A stretch of DNA of 64,000 nucleotides. Origin: Endomychus coccineus. Taxonomy: Eukaryota > Arthropoda > Insecta > Coleoptera > Endomychidae. Positions within the stretch are counted from its first letter, which is position 1, and each line of letters opens with the position of its first letter. The notes below the pieces were generated by a model that saw nothing but the letters and a program-made list of their open reading frames with translations, was not told the origin of the DNA and did no database searches. Shown one piece after another: positions 1 through 11,270 of the stretch. The position numbers and the translations under genes were made by a program. The stretch lies in the NCBI GenBank assembly GCA_958510875.1, contig OY294067.1:253905736-253969735 (forward strand), written 5' to 3'.

Positions 1-7
1 TTTAATT

Positions 8-1032
8 TTATTTCTCAACGTAATCTCCTAGATGCCCGATCCACTCCGTCCAACGTTTTTATAATTTTTCAATCTCTCCCAAATAATACGACTTTGGCAA
101 TCCTTCAAAATAGGCGTTTCTTTCAGCGATGACCTCATCGTTGGAGCCAAATCTCTTTCCGCCGAGTCATTTCTTCTAGTTAGGAAATAAATAAAAATCG
201 CAGGGGTCAACTATGGAGAATATGATGGATGACGAACCAATTCGTAGCGCAATTCATGCAATTTTGTTATTGCGACTGCGGACCTGTGTCCCGGTGCGTT
301 GTTCTGGTGGAAGAGCCCTTATTTCTTTAAATGCGGCCGCTTACGCTTGAAATCGGCGAAGAATCGATCCAACAGCACTGCATAATATACGCCGGTGATC
401 ATTTTGCCATTTTCAAGGTAATCGATATGGACAATACCGTGTGCATCCCAAAAAACCTTCGCCATGTCTTTGTTAGATGATAAACCCACTTTGGCCTTTT
501 TCGACACCGTTTCGCCAAGACAAGTCCACTGTGTCGACTGTTCTTTGATCTCTGGTATGTTGTGATGGATCCATGTTTCGTCAACTGTTACAAGATAGCG
601 CAAAAAGTCCTTCTTATCTCGCTTGAACATTGCCAAACAATCCTTTGAAGTTACCACGCGGTCGCGCTTATTGACAATAGAAAGCAAATGCGGCACCCCG
701 TCTAGCACATAGCTTTCTCTTATTCCAAAATTTATGCAAAATGTTCAGTACCCGTTCGGTTGAGATGCCCATGGCCTCAGCAATCTCGTTCTGATTGTCC
801 AATATCATACCATAGATTTTATCGGCGTTGTAACCTCAATTGAACGATACGAACGTTCGGCGTCTTTTTAGGTCATACTACCACAACAAAAATCAGTAAG
901 CCATTTGTGAATCGTTCCAAACGATGGTGAAGAGTTCCCATAATTATTAACAAACGATGCTTTGGTTTGCGTAATGTTTTTTCCACGCAAGAAATAATGT
1001 TCAATCAAGGCGCGATATTCACTTTTTTCCAT
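8..1032 (-). pseudogene. mariner transposase, near full length, inactivated
   Basis: The minus-strand translation starts at an ATG (1030-1032) with MEKSEYRALIEHYFLRG, the mariner N-terminus, and ends with GDYVEK and a stop at 8-10. That is about 341 codons, the usual mariner length (about 345), but the span is not a multiple of three, so at least one frameshift exists. The best block (319-708) has the helix-turn-helix linker, VTVDETWIHH with the first catalytic Asp, then VFWDAHGIVHIDYLENGK and LLDRF. Just downstream comes a stop after HLKK, then FHQNNAPGH where the family has HQDNAP, so the second catalytic Asp is Asn. The third Asp, in the SPDLAP position, is replaced by a stop. In-frame stops also lie in the N-terminal third. 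This is a dead copy; the left TIR probably lies outside the window. Confidence 0.93.
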
Positions 1033-1439
1033 ATTCACAAAAATTGTGGTTGCTTGCTTTCGATGTGTGTCAAAACAGAACTTTTAAAGCGTTCTAGTTA
1101 AAGATTGTACATCACAAGTGTCACATGGAATTTTCGATTGTGGCGACATTGTATTCTTTTCACCTTGCCCTCGTATGTGTTATACCATACTTTCTACATC
1201 AGGATACATATCACATACCCCACTACCGATATGAGATATAGAATAGAACAAAGAAAATATTGTCAAACTTTAATCAAAAAAATAAATGACAATATTCTTT
1301 ATGAAATAAAGCAAAAAATACGTGACAAACTAATCTACACAAAATAAACAACAAAACTTAAGTATTTCAGAAAAAAACTGGAAACAAAAGAGAACAAGCA
1401 CATTTTGCAAAAAATGTTCTATTTTTTATAGGCGTGAAA

Positions 1440-1863
1440 TTACACACAATGTTCGGCACAACACAAGCCGAGTTTCTTCACACACCCAAAGCAAGATTTG
1501 CGACTCAACTTCCTGATGCTATCTCGTTTACAAATCACACAAACTTTTCTGAGGGCCAAAAATCAAAAATCGGCCATAACATTAAAATTTCTTGTTAAGG
1601 GCTACCTACGTCGGTACTTTAGTTTGGAGTTTTACGTATCCCACGTTGTACTTTATCAAAACTTCATGGCAATACCTATTCATGTATTCGTACATTGAAA
1701 TTTTCTCTTAATTTTTATTTGAGAAACAGTTGTTGCAGGAGGTGATGTCCAACTTTTGTAGACCATGTATAACTTTTACATGCACAATTATGAGGCTCTA
1801 GATCCTGGTCGACGGCTCTACAGCTCGCATATTCTGATTATAATATTCAATGTGTTGTGGCTT
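1440..1863 (-). pseudogene. piggyBac-like transposase C-terminus, decayed
   Basis: Two minus-strand blocks fit the C-terminal part of piggyBac-type transposases. The upstream block (about 1863-1740) reads KPQHIEYYNQNMRAVE, like the conserved stretch before the last part of the domain in that family. The downstream block (1553-1440) reads VCVICKRDSIRKLS, then KSCFGCVKK, LCCAEHC and a stop, a cysteine-rich terminal finger. The two blocks are in different frames and a stop interrupts each side, so this is a remnant. No catalytic Asp segment was found. The finger pattern alone would be weak; the two blocks in the right order are what support the call. Confidence 0.6.
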
Positions 1864-2730
1864 GGGAAGATGTGGTTGTTTTCCCACACATACTTTTTTG
1901 ACATTTTATATACAGGCTAATATACCAAAGTATCCACGTAGTAATAAATATATCCGATTTACCACAATTTTGACTGCCATACCCGACGCGTTAAATTGAA
2001 TGACACGTTGCGTACACGAATATCCAGGCGTGGATATCATGGTACAAAAATCTGTAGGTAAAAGTATCCATATGTGGATACTTTGGTGGCGAAGGGGATG
2101 GTTAAACCTTTAGACTCATTGAAACCACGCTAAATTTCGAAAAAGTTTTGAATATTCTGTCTATATTTATTTTTCAGGCTTTTGAATAAATGGGAAATAG
2201 GACTCGAATAGACATCAATGTCGTATCAGGCTTTTTTTATACATTTACTGAGAACTAATACTATCTAGATCCCGCAATTTGCGTGGTATATAGATAAAAA
2301 AGGGAAAATAGGGTTTCTTTTAGGGTTCATGTGTCTAGTCAGTGCTAGTTTCAAAATACCGCTCTAACAGTTTATTGCTTAAATGAAAATGTTATCTGTG
2401 AATTGCTCAAAGGATTTTGATTTTTATGTATACTTTACTTCAAACACCATTTCAAATATATAATGTCTAATTGACATCTATGTATTTTATCCTGACTTTC
2501 ACACTCATAATTTTACAGTAAAAGTGGCAGAAAATATCTAAGTACCTATCTATCTGGGTACGTTTACTTCTGCAATATCGCATGAAGAATGAAACTAACC
2601 ATTAAATAACGTTAATTGTATTTTCCTAAATATATGACATTCTTGAACATTGTTGGCTATCCCTAGGCGTTATTAACCTGTCGATTCATGCAAATACCCA
2701 TATGGAACTATGGAAATGAAACTCGGTATC
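1864..2730. other. no recognised gene
   Basis: AT-rich sequence without a reading frame I can assign. The only local pattern is a loose cluster of sequences resembling tatccacgt between 1930 and 2080. Confidence 0.5.
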
Positions 2731-2880
2731 CGACTGCGCAAGGTTCATAATTTTAGAGATCTTATTTAATCTCATTATGTAGGTAATTATAGACAACACA
2801 GATGAAAACCCATTATGTTTATTACCTTTTTTCCTATAATTTATTTAAATTACCATGTTTTTGTTCAGGCCTATCATAAA
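2731..2880 (+). repeat. direct repeat, copy 1
   Basis: This segment (cgactgcgcaaggttcataa to caggcctatcataa) recurs in the same orientation at 3291-3422 with substitutions and small deletions. The two copies flank the dispersed repeat at 2896-3250, so they may be terminal repeats of one old element or the result of a local duplication. Confidence 0.6.
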
Positions 2881-2895
2881 TGGAGATGATAATGG

Positions 2896-3250
2896 TAATT
2901 CTATTGAGAATATATAAATAATGAACAATTTAATAAGGACATTCTTTGGTGAACTGATACGAAATCCTGGATCCTCTGTGGTTCAGCGTGTAATATTCAA
3001 TTTTTGTACATTTTGAGCATCAGCATATTCATTTTTGAAAATTTGAAATGTTCGGAATCATTTTGCGTCCTTCGTTTGCAGCAATTGCAGATGCAGTTTC
3101 GTGTGATAAGAAAATATTTGCGACGTAGAAGCTGTGAATTTTACTTGTTGAATCTGTACTGCTCCCATTTATTATATATTTGAACAAGATTAGGTATTCG
3201 CTAGTTGACATTGACTGTTTATGAAAAGCAGTGAGTTAGACATTGTTCAT
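2896..3250 (+). repeat. dispersed repeat A, copy 1
   Basis: About 350 bp that align by eye with 7976-8396 in the same orientation. Shared blocks include ggacattct, gaagctgtgaatttta and a block near the end with aagcagtgag then gacattgttca. No reading frame is conserved between the copies, so it is best seen as a non-coding mobile-element fragment of unknown class. Confidence 0.6.
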
Positions 3251-3290
3251 AGTGTTCGTACTTCTATCTAATAATGGAGTTTCAGCTATT

Positions 3291-3422
3291 CGACTGTGTA
3301 ACATTCATAATGTTAGAGATCGTATTCAATCTCATTATGTAATTGACATAATTATCGAAAACACAGATCCTTTTTTCCTATAATTTCTTTAAATTTTTAT
3401 GTTCTTGTTCAGGCCTATCATA
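3291..3422 (+). repeat. direct repeat, copy 2
   Basis: Partner of 2731-2880: cgactgtgtaacattcataa through caggcctatcataa. Confidence 0.6.
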
Positions 3423-3534
3423 ATGAATTTCACAAATGAAGATTGTCAATGAATATTCTATCGAATAGAATAGAGCAGAATATGTATTAGCCCAAAGTAA
3501 TTTCAAATTAGACACTTTAATTTGTAAGATATGC

Positions 3535-4056
3535 ACTTTTAAAGAAAAAGTGTCATAAACAGCCTTACAGATCGAGCCGTTAGATTGTTCCACCCAGAGG
3601 GCCGTTCCAAAAATTCATTACCATACATTCCGGAAGCCTCAGAGAAAATTAGGAAATGTTCAAAAAAGTATGATATAAATGTTGCGCATAAACCTACTGA
3701 CTGTGTTGGGAAATAAAACCTGTAATACCTAACGATAAACAAACCCACACAGTATATATTGAATTGTTTAGATTGTGATGGAACCTATACTGGAATCTCT
3801 AAACAATATTTACAAAAAAGAAAGTATGGCCATAAATATAGCACAAGAAATAATAACTTCCACCGCCCTTGCTAAGCACTGCTTTGATTGTAACCATGAA
3901 TTTGATTACAAAAATGTTAATATCTTAACTAAGGAAACCAATTATAATAAAAGATCTATCCTGGAGATGATACACATAAGGCGGGATTCCAATTCTGTTG
4001 ATCATAGGACAGACACACAAAATCTAAGTCATATTTATACTAATTTGATTAAGTAA
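3535..4056 (+). pseudogene. Penelope-like element ORF, C-terminal part with GIY-YIG endonuclease
   Basis: One frame reads RKSVINSLTDRAVRLFHPEG and then SLPYIPEASEKIRK, the region between reverse transcriptase and endonuclease in PLEs. After stops it continues as NCLDCDGTYTGISKQYLQKR, the GIY-YIG core, where T-Y-T-G stands in for the GIY/YIG pair. A frame change near 3840 leads to TALAKHCFDCNHEFDYKNV and RSILEMIHIRRD, the conserved end of the endonuclease, with a stop at 4054-4056. PLEs encode a reverse transcriptase fused to this endonuclease; only the last part is present here, broken by stops and at least one frameshift. The matching terminal repeat follows directly. Confidence 0.85.
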
Positions 4057-4575
4057 TCTCTTGCAAATTCCTACATACGTCTTCATAATTGTTGAAAATG
4101 TTTTTAGGAAGAAAGCTAGTAGTAATATTCCAGTACAGGTCTAAATTTTTCTTAAGTATCTCATAAATCTTACACATCTGGTTCGAAAGTAGATACTCAA
4201 CAAATAACTTCGATCTCAGTTGTTATGAGAATACCAACATGCACTTGTATATTTTAAGAATGTTGCTGAATAGCGGATTCTTACTACAAAAAATATTTTT
4301 ATACTTCAATATTGACGATACAATTTCGATTATTCGTGGTTCTGTTCGTTTCGACGGCGTGGGCTCTTTTGATTGAAATTAAATTTGTGCGATTTGGACG
4401 CTTGTGCTATAATTAGTTTTAATAAACCCCTTTTTTGACATAGTGAGTCTTCTGATGTTGGTCGTGAGACCGAAACGTACGTATAGACAAAAAATTTTAA
4501 AACAGAGTGTTATTATGACCTATTTCCCAAGAGTTTTTATATATAATTCATACTGGGTCAAGAATCTTTATTACC
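4057..4575 (+). mobile_element. PLE terminal (pLTR-like) region
   Basis: Non-coding sequence after the PLE ORF. It shares blocks with 5279-5600 and with 48690-49245 (partly inverted), including cgattattcgtg, ctgttcgtttcg, and the end gggtcaagaatc. It holds a hammerhead-like motif at 4446-4489. The next PLE copy begins right after it, so it sits between two PLE bodies, as a pLTR does in tandem insertions. Confidence 0.65.
4446..4489 (+). ncRNA. hammerhead-ribozyme-like motif, mutated core
   Basis: The sequence has the arrangement stem I arm, core, stem II hairpin GGTC-GTGA-GACC, GAAA, then ACGTACGTA. The core box reads CTGATGT where the active consensus is CTGANGA, so the conserved A9 is T and this copy should be inactive. 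See 49121-49164 for the best copy. Confidence 0.5.
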
Positions 4576-4579
4576 TACT

Positions 4580-5147
4580 AACTGTGTTGGGAAATATTTT
4601 TCGAATTTAAAACCTTTATTACCTAAAGATAAACAAACCAACACAGTATACAAATTGAATTGTTTAGATTGTGATGGGACTGGAATCTCTAAACAATATT
4701 TACAAAAAAGAATGTATGACCATAAGTATAGTACAAGAAAGAAAAACTTAGAAAATTCCACCGTCCTCGTTACACACTGCTTTAACGCTCAAGTATCCAC
4801 TTTCGAACAAGATGTTGAAGATTTATGAGGTAATAGAAAAAGGCCTTATTAGAAATATTGCTATTTGAGCATTCTACCTAAAAGGTACTTTTACATTCAA
4901 AAGACGCATGTAGGTTTTTGCAAGAGTTTTAAATAATTAAGTTAATATAAATGTGACTGAACCAAAACTTAGTAAATTCCACCGCCCTTGCTGAACACTT
5001 CTTTGATTATAACCATCAATGCGATTACAAAGATGTTACTATTTTAACTAAGGAAACCAATTATTATAAAAGATCTATTCTGGAAATAATTCACATAAAA
5101 AGTGACTCCAAGTCTGTAAATCATAGAACAGATATTCAGACAATTTA
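4580..5147 (+). pseudogene. second Penelope-like GIY-YIG fragment
   Basis: This repeats the previous PLE end. 4594-4800 translates to TNTVYKLNCLDCDGTG and ISKQYLQKRMYDHKYSTRK, the endonuclease core, then NLENSTVLVTHCFNAQ before the frame enters terminal-repeat sequence. A further piece at 4960-5147 carries the end of the domain (AEHFFDYNHQCDYKDV, then RSILEIIHIK). An insertion of terminal-repeat-like sequence (about 4785-4955, similar to 48970-49110) separates the two. The copy is rearranged and not functional. Confidence 0.8.
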
Positions 5148-5278
5148 ATTAATTGAAACCCTTGCAAATTCCTACATGCGTTTATGATATTGACTCCAAG
5201 TCTGTAAATCATAGAACAGATATTCAGACAATTTAATTAATTGAAACCCTTGCAAATTCCTACATGCGTTTATGATTT
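5103..5278 (+). repeat. 88-bp tandem duplication
   Basis: Two head-to-tail copies (5103-5190 and 5191-5278) starting tgactccaagtctgtaaatc and ending in gcgtttatgat, essentially identical by eye. They cover the last codons of the PLE ORF and the start of its 3' region, so this is a recent slippage or unequal-exchange product. Confidence 0.9.
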
Positions 5279-5600
5279 AAAAAAAAAGATATTTTAGGTA
5301 GAATGCTCAAGCAGTGAATTCTTGACACATATACATATACTTAAAACATAAAAAATTAATGTGATACCGTTTCGATTATTCGTGTTTCTGTTCGTTTCGG
5401 CGACGTGGTCATTTTTAATCGGAATTGGTACAAGGACGCTTTGTCAATTAATTTCAAGAAATCCCGTTTTAGACATAATACTTCTTCTGATGATGGTCGT
5501 GAGACCGAAATGAACGTAAAGACGAAAATAATAAGCTTATTCGTTAGAGTGACCCAAGAATTTATATGTAATTCATACCTGGGTCAAGAATCATTATTAA
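5279..5600 (+). mobile_element. PLE terminal region, second copy
   Basis: Matches 4240-4575 and 48960-49245: the ctgttcgtttcgg block, a hammerhead-like motif at 5481-5524, and the end gggtcaagaatcattatta. It closes the tandem PLE pair. Confidence 0.65.
5481..5524 (+). ncRNA. hammerhead-ribozyme-like motif
   Basis: Core CTGATGA at 5487-5493, stem II GGTC-GTGA-GACC, then GAAA. The stem III/cleavage part reads TGAACGTA instead of CGTACGTA, and the left stem I arm is CTTCTT against AAGACG on the right, so stem I has a mismatch. Likely a weakened copy. Confidence 0.5.
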
Positions 5601-5879
5601 TATAATCTAAGGCACAAAATAACATCTAGATTGTAGCAGACCACAAATACGATAAAATTCCTTGGAATAATAGGGTTCAGCTAAAATTTAAAATTTTTGA
5701 AGTTCGGATATACAAACAGATTAGCATTTATTATGTCATAACAGCTTCTATGTTCATATTGATGGAATGAATCTGGTTGAATTCACATGAAAAGTAAATA
5801 TTCTGATATGTAGATTCCATAGACGACGGTTAAAAATGATTTCTTTTGAACAATTCTCTACAAGAAACCTTTGCTCTTA
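5601..5879. other. no recognised gene
   Basis: AT-rich spacer between the PLE terminal repeat and a LINE fragment; nothing assignable. Confidence 0.5.
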
Positions 5880-7045
5880 ACTTGCACATGCTGCGATTAA
5901 TGAATTTTTGGATAGTGGGCTGTGTCCCCAAAATAAGATCCCTTACTTCAGATGAAGATATACAGAACCAAAATAAGCGGTTTCAGCTGTTTCAGTGTTA
6001 AGATATTTGCACAAGACTAGAGTAACATGTTTTGCTTAGATGACTGCTGAGTTCACTGATATGTTTATAGAATGTTAAATGCTCATCCAAAAGAACTCCT
6101 TGCGTCAAATTTGAAGACCTCATTACTACATACAGTTGACTCTGGAAATTAAGAGTTAGGTTATTTCTAGCAAAATAGTCATTAATTCTTTTCAATTTTC
6201 AGTACTGAAGTCATTATCACTTATCCATTGTACAGTATTAGTATCATCTGCATAACTGAAAGCAAATTCGAATTCTTTATTCAATATATTTGGAAGGTAA
6301 TTCATAAATATTATGAACAATAAAGGACCCAGAAAAACACACTGTGGAACTCCATTGATCACGTTAGCCGTTTGAATCTCGTAACATGTCGTGCTTGTCG
6401 GTATTCTGACAGATTAAGAGCGATTAGATAAATACGATTTGATGAGATTTAACGAGGCTCCACGAACCCCGTATCGTTCAAGCTTTTGATAGACAATATT
6501 GTGATTAAAGCTGTCAAAAGCTTTGGTGAAATCAATGAATATTCCACATAGTGCATTACCGGACTATATCTATTACCAAGACTTTTGTTAGAGAACTAAA
6601 GGGACAAGTTTTTACACTTCTGCCCTCACGAAAATCATGTTGAAAACTACGTAATAAAATATTCTTGCCAAAAAAGTTAAAAATTTTTAAGCTGATTACT
6701 CTTTTAAATATCTCTGAGAATGAGGTAGGTAAACTAAAGGGACCATAATTTGACAACAAACCGGTGTACCGTATTTTGTGCGAACCTCGTTTGAGTGGTT
6801 CTGGAAATATGCTCTGTTGTAAACAAGTGTTTATGATAGCACATAATGAACTGCAGATTGACGAGATGAATTTTTTTAGAACATGTAGTGGTATTCCGTC
6901 ATCGTAGTGATGATACTGTTTTTGTTGAGAAATCTAGTAACAATGCTCAAAACTTCAGGCTCCGTTACGGGTAGGAAGAACATTGAATGGCGATTAATAG
7001 GAATAATTTCTACGCGAATGTTATCGTTAGACTTTTGAGTTTGTA
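5880..7045 (-). pseudogene. non-LTR retrotransposon reverse transcriptase (Jockey/CR1-like)
   Basis: On the minus strand the reverse transcriptase blocks come in order but in changing frames: FFLPVTEPEVLSIVTRF (about 6950), a LPTSFSEIFKRVI block in the NYGPFSLPTSFSEIF region, FQHDFREGRS, FIDFTKAFDSFNHNIVY (motif A with its Asp), NGVPQ then LGPLLFIIF, FAFSYADDTN (the YADD catalytic box), and a thumb-like end YFGSVYLHLK then GILFWG. Stops and frameshifts break it. The endonuclease part is missing; at the 5' side it is joined to a mariner remnant near 7045. Confidence 0.82.
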
Positions 7046-7260
7046 TTAAATTATAGTCAGGAAGTAAATGCTGCATATGTCCCGTTAATTGTAGTATTCT
7101 AAAATCACGAAAGAAGAAAGCCCTCACAATCCCAAAAGATTATATCCATCACCTTTGTTGGCTGACTAAACATTCTTGGTGGTGCTTCTTCTTCTTGCCT
7201 TCATTCCATCGACTCGTGTGACAACTATAAATCAGAAGCTGTCTTCATAGTGTTGGATGC
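7046..7260 (-). pseudogene. mariner-type transposase remnant
   Basis: A single minus frame reads HESME, a stop, RQEEEAPPRMFSQPTKVM, DIIFWDCEGFLLS, then NTTINGTYAAFTS after two stops. This follows the mariner segment between the first and second catalytic Asp (QSMEWR, KVMxxVFWDxxG, then TINGTYY). No catalytic Asp is left in the fragment. It differs from the copy at 8-1032, so it is a second family or a much older insertion. Confidence 0.65.
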
Positions 7261-7975
7261 GGCAAAATTAATACACTTGAACTTCCTAAAAACGTATATG
7301 CGTGTGAACTTATTGTGTGTAAAAGTGAGGATTAAATCGTAGTATTTGCAGAACATCTATACCTTTTTGCAAGTCGCCTGTAGTGTAATCTGCAGCATAA
7401 ACATTTACTTCGAAATCCTTTTTGCAACGCACTTTATTCAGTCATAACTCTTTTATACACGCTTATATACAGGTAAAATACGTTCCAATCACACAAGGAC
7501 AATAGGTGTAATTTTTCAAAAGAAACAGGTAAAACTTTGCTAAATTCTGTTGAGGTAAAAGTTTCAGATTTTCCCGTCAGATCTATTACTATAGCCTAAG
7601 TAGTTTTGAATTTGTTATCACTTTGCAAAATTTCGTTACTGAAATGCTCAGATTTTGCTTCATTTAATTAAGTGGGATACATTTTTCAACTATGGTGTAG
7701 ACGTTTTTAAAGCTGCGGTTGTTATTGGCCAATAGTTGCAGGGAACTAACATATTCTTTTAGTTTTGTAATTTCAGGAGTTATCTATTTATTAATTCTGA
7801 CGCGTTTGTATGTTTTAACTGGGAAAACCTTTGAACATTTCTGTAACTTTAGTCGAGAATGATGCCCTTTGTTCATTGCCGATGTATATTCTTTCAATTT
7901 CAATTGATGATATGAATCGTAATCTGCTAAGAAAGCTTCTATAATTATTATGAGAATAACAACTGTATAAAGAAT
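7261..7975. other. no recognised gene
   Basis: AT-rich. Open frames here are not supported by any motif, and the one at 7784-8104 overlaps repeat A. Confidence 0.5.
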
Positions 7976-8396
7976 ATGAATTCTCAAAATGAAAATATAT
8001 AAACAATGGACATTCTGTGGTGAGCTGACACGAAATTCTTTAGCTCTTATTGAAACATTCCTTTTCGAAATATACCATGTTTCCATAATACAATCGGGAA
8101 ACAAGATATTTTCCTTTCGTTAATTACAACAGTGTTACCCTCGGGAGAGCGAGATCCTCAATGGTCCAGCGCGGAATATTCCTTTTTTTAACGTATTCAT
8201 TTTCGAAAATATGGAATATTCGGAAACATTTTGCGTCGTTCGTTTACAGTAATTCCAAATGCAGTACTGGCAACTTAGAAGCTGTGAATTTTATTTTTTG
8301 AATCTGTTTTGCTCGCATTTTTATTAAATATTTGAACAAGATTCGCTGGTTGATATCGGCTGCTTGCGAAAAGCAGTGAGCGAGACATTGTTCACA
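7976..8396 (+). repeat. dispersed repeat A, copy 2
   Basis: Same orientation as 2896-3250 with shared blocks in the same order (cattctgtggtgagctgaca, catttttgcg-like block, gaagctgtgaatttta, aagcagtgagcgagacattg). Somewhat longer because of insertions. Class unknown. Confidence 0.6.
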
Positions 8397-9565
8397 TTCA
8401 TTACAGCGCAATTATTATTGCCCTCTTTATCTGTAATTGTGTATGCTCTATTATTTTTTCAGCGGGTTTTGGTATTTTGGATCCTTTAATCAATCTCAAA
8501 TGAATCTCCAAATTGGTTTGAGATGGGCCCACAACAAAACGTGTCCAGATAGTCATAATGCCAATGGCTACTAAAATATCGACTCATCCACATCCCAACA
8601 AACTTTTTAGTACCTTCTTACAGTGCATAACTTCCAATGAGGTACCCTCTATTTTGAAGGCTTCATTCGAGATATTCTTCATGGTGACTTCTGGATATTC
8701 ATGGAGCTAAAGTGACAGCTGATGATGACAATTGAAGCAAACGTATTTCAATAATCAGAGTTAACGTATCAGTAATTTCGACGCTTTCCAGTTTAACAAT
8801 GATTTATGGCTGGAAATATTGAAAAACTTTCAAACAACCGTTTATTATGCTGGCTATATCGAACAATCTACATGATTCAATTATTATCAAATAGTAAGGT
8901 TGATCTTCCAGTGATTCAAATTACATGTTATTAGTCAAATAGTTCAACAATTGATGAAATACAAATTCGAACATAGCAGCAAAGCGTAGCAAATGCTGCT
9001 TTGTAGAATTGACACTTACAGTTGACTCACTAATATTATAAATGTTCTAGGTCGATAATAATAGTTGCTGATAGTACTTACTCGTATCAAAGGATGAATC
9101 GTTTAAATATAGAAAACAATAAAGTGTAGAATGAACATTATATATTTTTAAAATTCATTTGTAAAATGCTGTTATATATTACTTATAAGACATTTTCAAA
9201 ATATCTGGTGTCGATATAATACCATAAAATTAACAATAATAATCAGAACCAAAGGTTTTCGAAATTTCTCTCCGGTTCCACAACAACTAACCTATTCTTT
9301 GAATGATACATGATAAAATCTAAATGATATTTTCATCCCTAAAAGGTAGACATGAACTATGTGGATTGGAAATACCAGTTTTTTATTGGGTAATCGAAGG
9401 AAGGTTCCAAAAGTCTCTGATCGATGTTTGAGGTCGTGTATTAATTCTTTTTAACTCACATGTAAGCAGTACATTCTTGATACAGGTAACTGTTGTGTGT
9501 TGCAAAATTTCAATTTTTATATAAATTAAATTTGGAAGAATTGAAATTAAAACATTTCTGTACAG
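8397..9565. other. no recognised gene
   Basis: AT-rich sequence with no long reading frame and no repeat that I could match elsewhere in the window. Confidence 0.5.
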
Positions 9566-10716
9566 TTAGTCGGGTCAAATTTGCAAAACAGGTCTTATTT
9601 TGAGCGAGCACCACTTATCGACTTGCGGTTTTTTGCAAATCGTTCCTGAACGTATTTAGAAAAAACCCGAAAATCAAGTAGTATGTGCTTTTCCATTTTT
9701 CAATTGTTATACCAGAAATTTGGCAATTTCATGTACAATATTATATATAAAGTGCTGAAAGATAATATTTTATTTATTAACAAATTATGTATATACATTC
9801 TAGGTTAGTTATTATTTAGCTAGTTACTTATTATGTTTAGGTTAATAATGATGATAAATATAAGATTTGCTTAAAATTTTTTCTTCACTGTCCATGTTAT
9901 TTCATTTGCAGGTTTATTTATCAAAACTCTATTATTGGTATTACGCTTTGAGCATATTTGATTAAATTACAAAATTTCATTGTTTTTTATTATGTGGTGT
10001 TAATAAAAAAACGTCCTATAATTACAGTAATTTCACGAAACTAGATTAAAAGTTACTAATTCTCAATCAATTATTTATTAGTATTGTATGTAATTTTTTG
10101 CAGATGGTCGAATATACGGCTAATAGCATCAAAATGTACACATTTTAAATTTTTTCAATAACATTTGAAAGTAAATATTTTATCAGATTTTTGCGAAAAT
10201 ATAGCCAATTTGTCCGTAACATACTCAAAAACAGAACCATTATCAGCAACCTCGAAAACTGTAGGATATTTATATCCAATTTCTTTTAAAAATGGCAACC
10301 AACCATATCACCATGAGCTTTGGCCAATATCTGGCCAATTAAAGGGCAATTCGAAAATCTGACTGCGGAATCGTGATCAGAGTTCTCGAAAACTCCCTCC
10401 CGACTGTGAATTTCTAGCCATTTTCGTTGAAATTTGCAGATCTACCAGTTTTTGGCCATAAACTTTGACCAATATCTGGCCAATAAAAGGGCAAATGGAA
10501 AATCTGACTGCGGAATAGTGATCAGTGACCTCGACAATTCCCGAGTAGGAATTTCTAGCCATTTTTGGCAAGATTTCAAAATTTTGGAAATTTTCTAATT
10601 ACTTGGTCATGAAATTGGCCAATTTCAGGTGTAACAATTGAAAAATGGAAAAGCACATATTATTTTATTTTCGGGTTCGAAATGAGTTTGTGTGGTCGAT
10701 TTGAAATTTGAGCCAC
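9566..10716. mobile_element. TIR element carrying about 145-bp repeats
   Basis: The ends are inverted copies. The left arm (about 9570-9735) includes cccgaaaatcaag, gtgcttttccatttttcaat and ggcaatttcatg. The reverse complement of 10600-10716 gives cccgaaaataaaa, the same gtgcttttccatttttcaat, and ggccaatttcatg. The outermost bases also agree (gggtcaaattt against ggctcaaattt). Inside, at 10240-10600, two or more units spaced about 145 bp apart carry ggccaatatctggcc and an inverted form of the motif ttcgaggtcgctgatcacga. No transposase is present, so it would be non-autonomous. Confidence 0.65.
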
Positions 10717-10956
10717 AAACCCCCTTGCCTGCTCTATCCACTGCCTATCTTCCATATATTGAATATAACAGATCGAATTTCAAAAATCCTTAAGAAACAT
10801 AATATTTCTACTCGGTTTTACAAACTTATCAAAGATCCCCGTCCTCCTCTTCACTTAGAAGGTGCTAATAGCATTCCCTGTTCTTGCGGTAAAGTTTACA
10901 TTGGTGAAACAAGTCGTACAGTAGCTACTCGTGTGAAAGAAGAATCTAGTGAACTA
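10712..10956 (+). pseudogene. Penelope-like element fragment (start of GIY-YIG)
   Basis: A clean frame reads ITDRISKILKKHNISTRF, then DPRPPLHLEGANSIPCSCG and KVYIGETSRTVATRVKE. CxCGKVYIGET is the entry into the PLE GIY-YIG endonuclease, with both halves of the motif visible (the V-Y and Y-I-G). The frame stops at 10957 where the LINE tail begins, so the rest of the endonuclease was cut off by that insertion or lost. It belongs to a different PLE lineage from the copies at 3.5-5.6 kb (CSCGKVYIGET against CLDCDGTYTG). Confidence 0.85.
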
Positions 10957-10981
10957 TAATAATAATAATAATAATAATAAG
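10957..10981 (-). repeat. LINE 3' tail, (AAT)n microsatellite
   Basis: A run of ataat units. Read on the minus strand it is the TTA-rich tail that closes the LINE at 11271-13013, and it touches the truncated PLE frame. Confidence 0.8.
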
Positions 10982-11270
10982 TTTATTCAAAAAGAATACA
11001 TCATCAAACTACATTCATGATACAAGTATATCAGCAACAATAGTATATAAAATATATGGGAATGTAGGTATGTAACAAATATCGACACACATTTACACAG
11101 ATAAATTCGAATAAACAGAAAACTCACGAAGAACTGTTTAGAGTTCTTGTTTGTGAGAATCACCAAATTTCCAAATTAATAGTGTATATCATAAAATAAT
11201 AAGTTGTAGGAAGCATTTTTATATAGATGAAATTATAAAAAACAGCTTGGAATGTGCCAAGTAGACAGGA

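Noticed and set aside
7784..8104. 106-codon minus-strand frame
   Set aside because: It overlaps repeat A, and the matching region at 2896-3250 has no equivalent frame.
8701..8740. ctgatgatgac as a hammerhead core
   Set aside because: The expected stem II and GAAA are missing.
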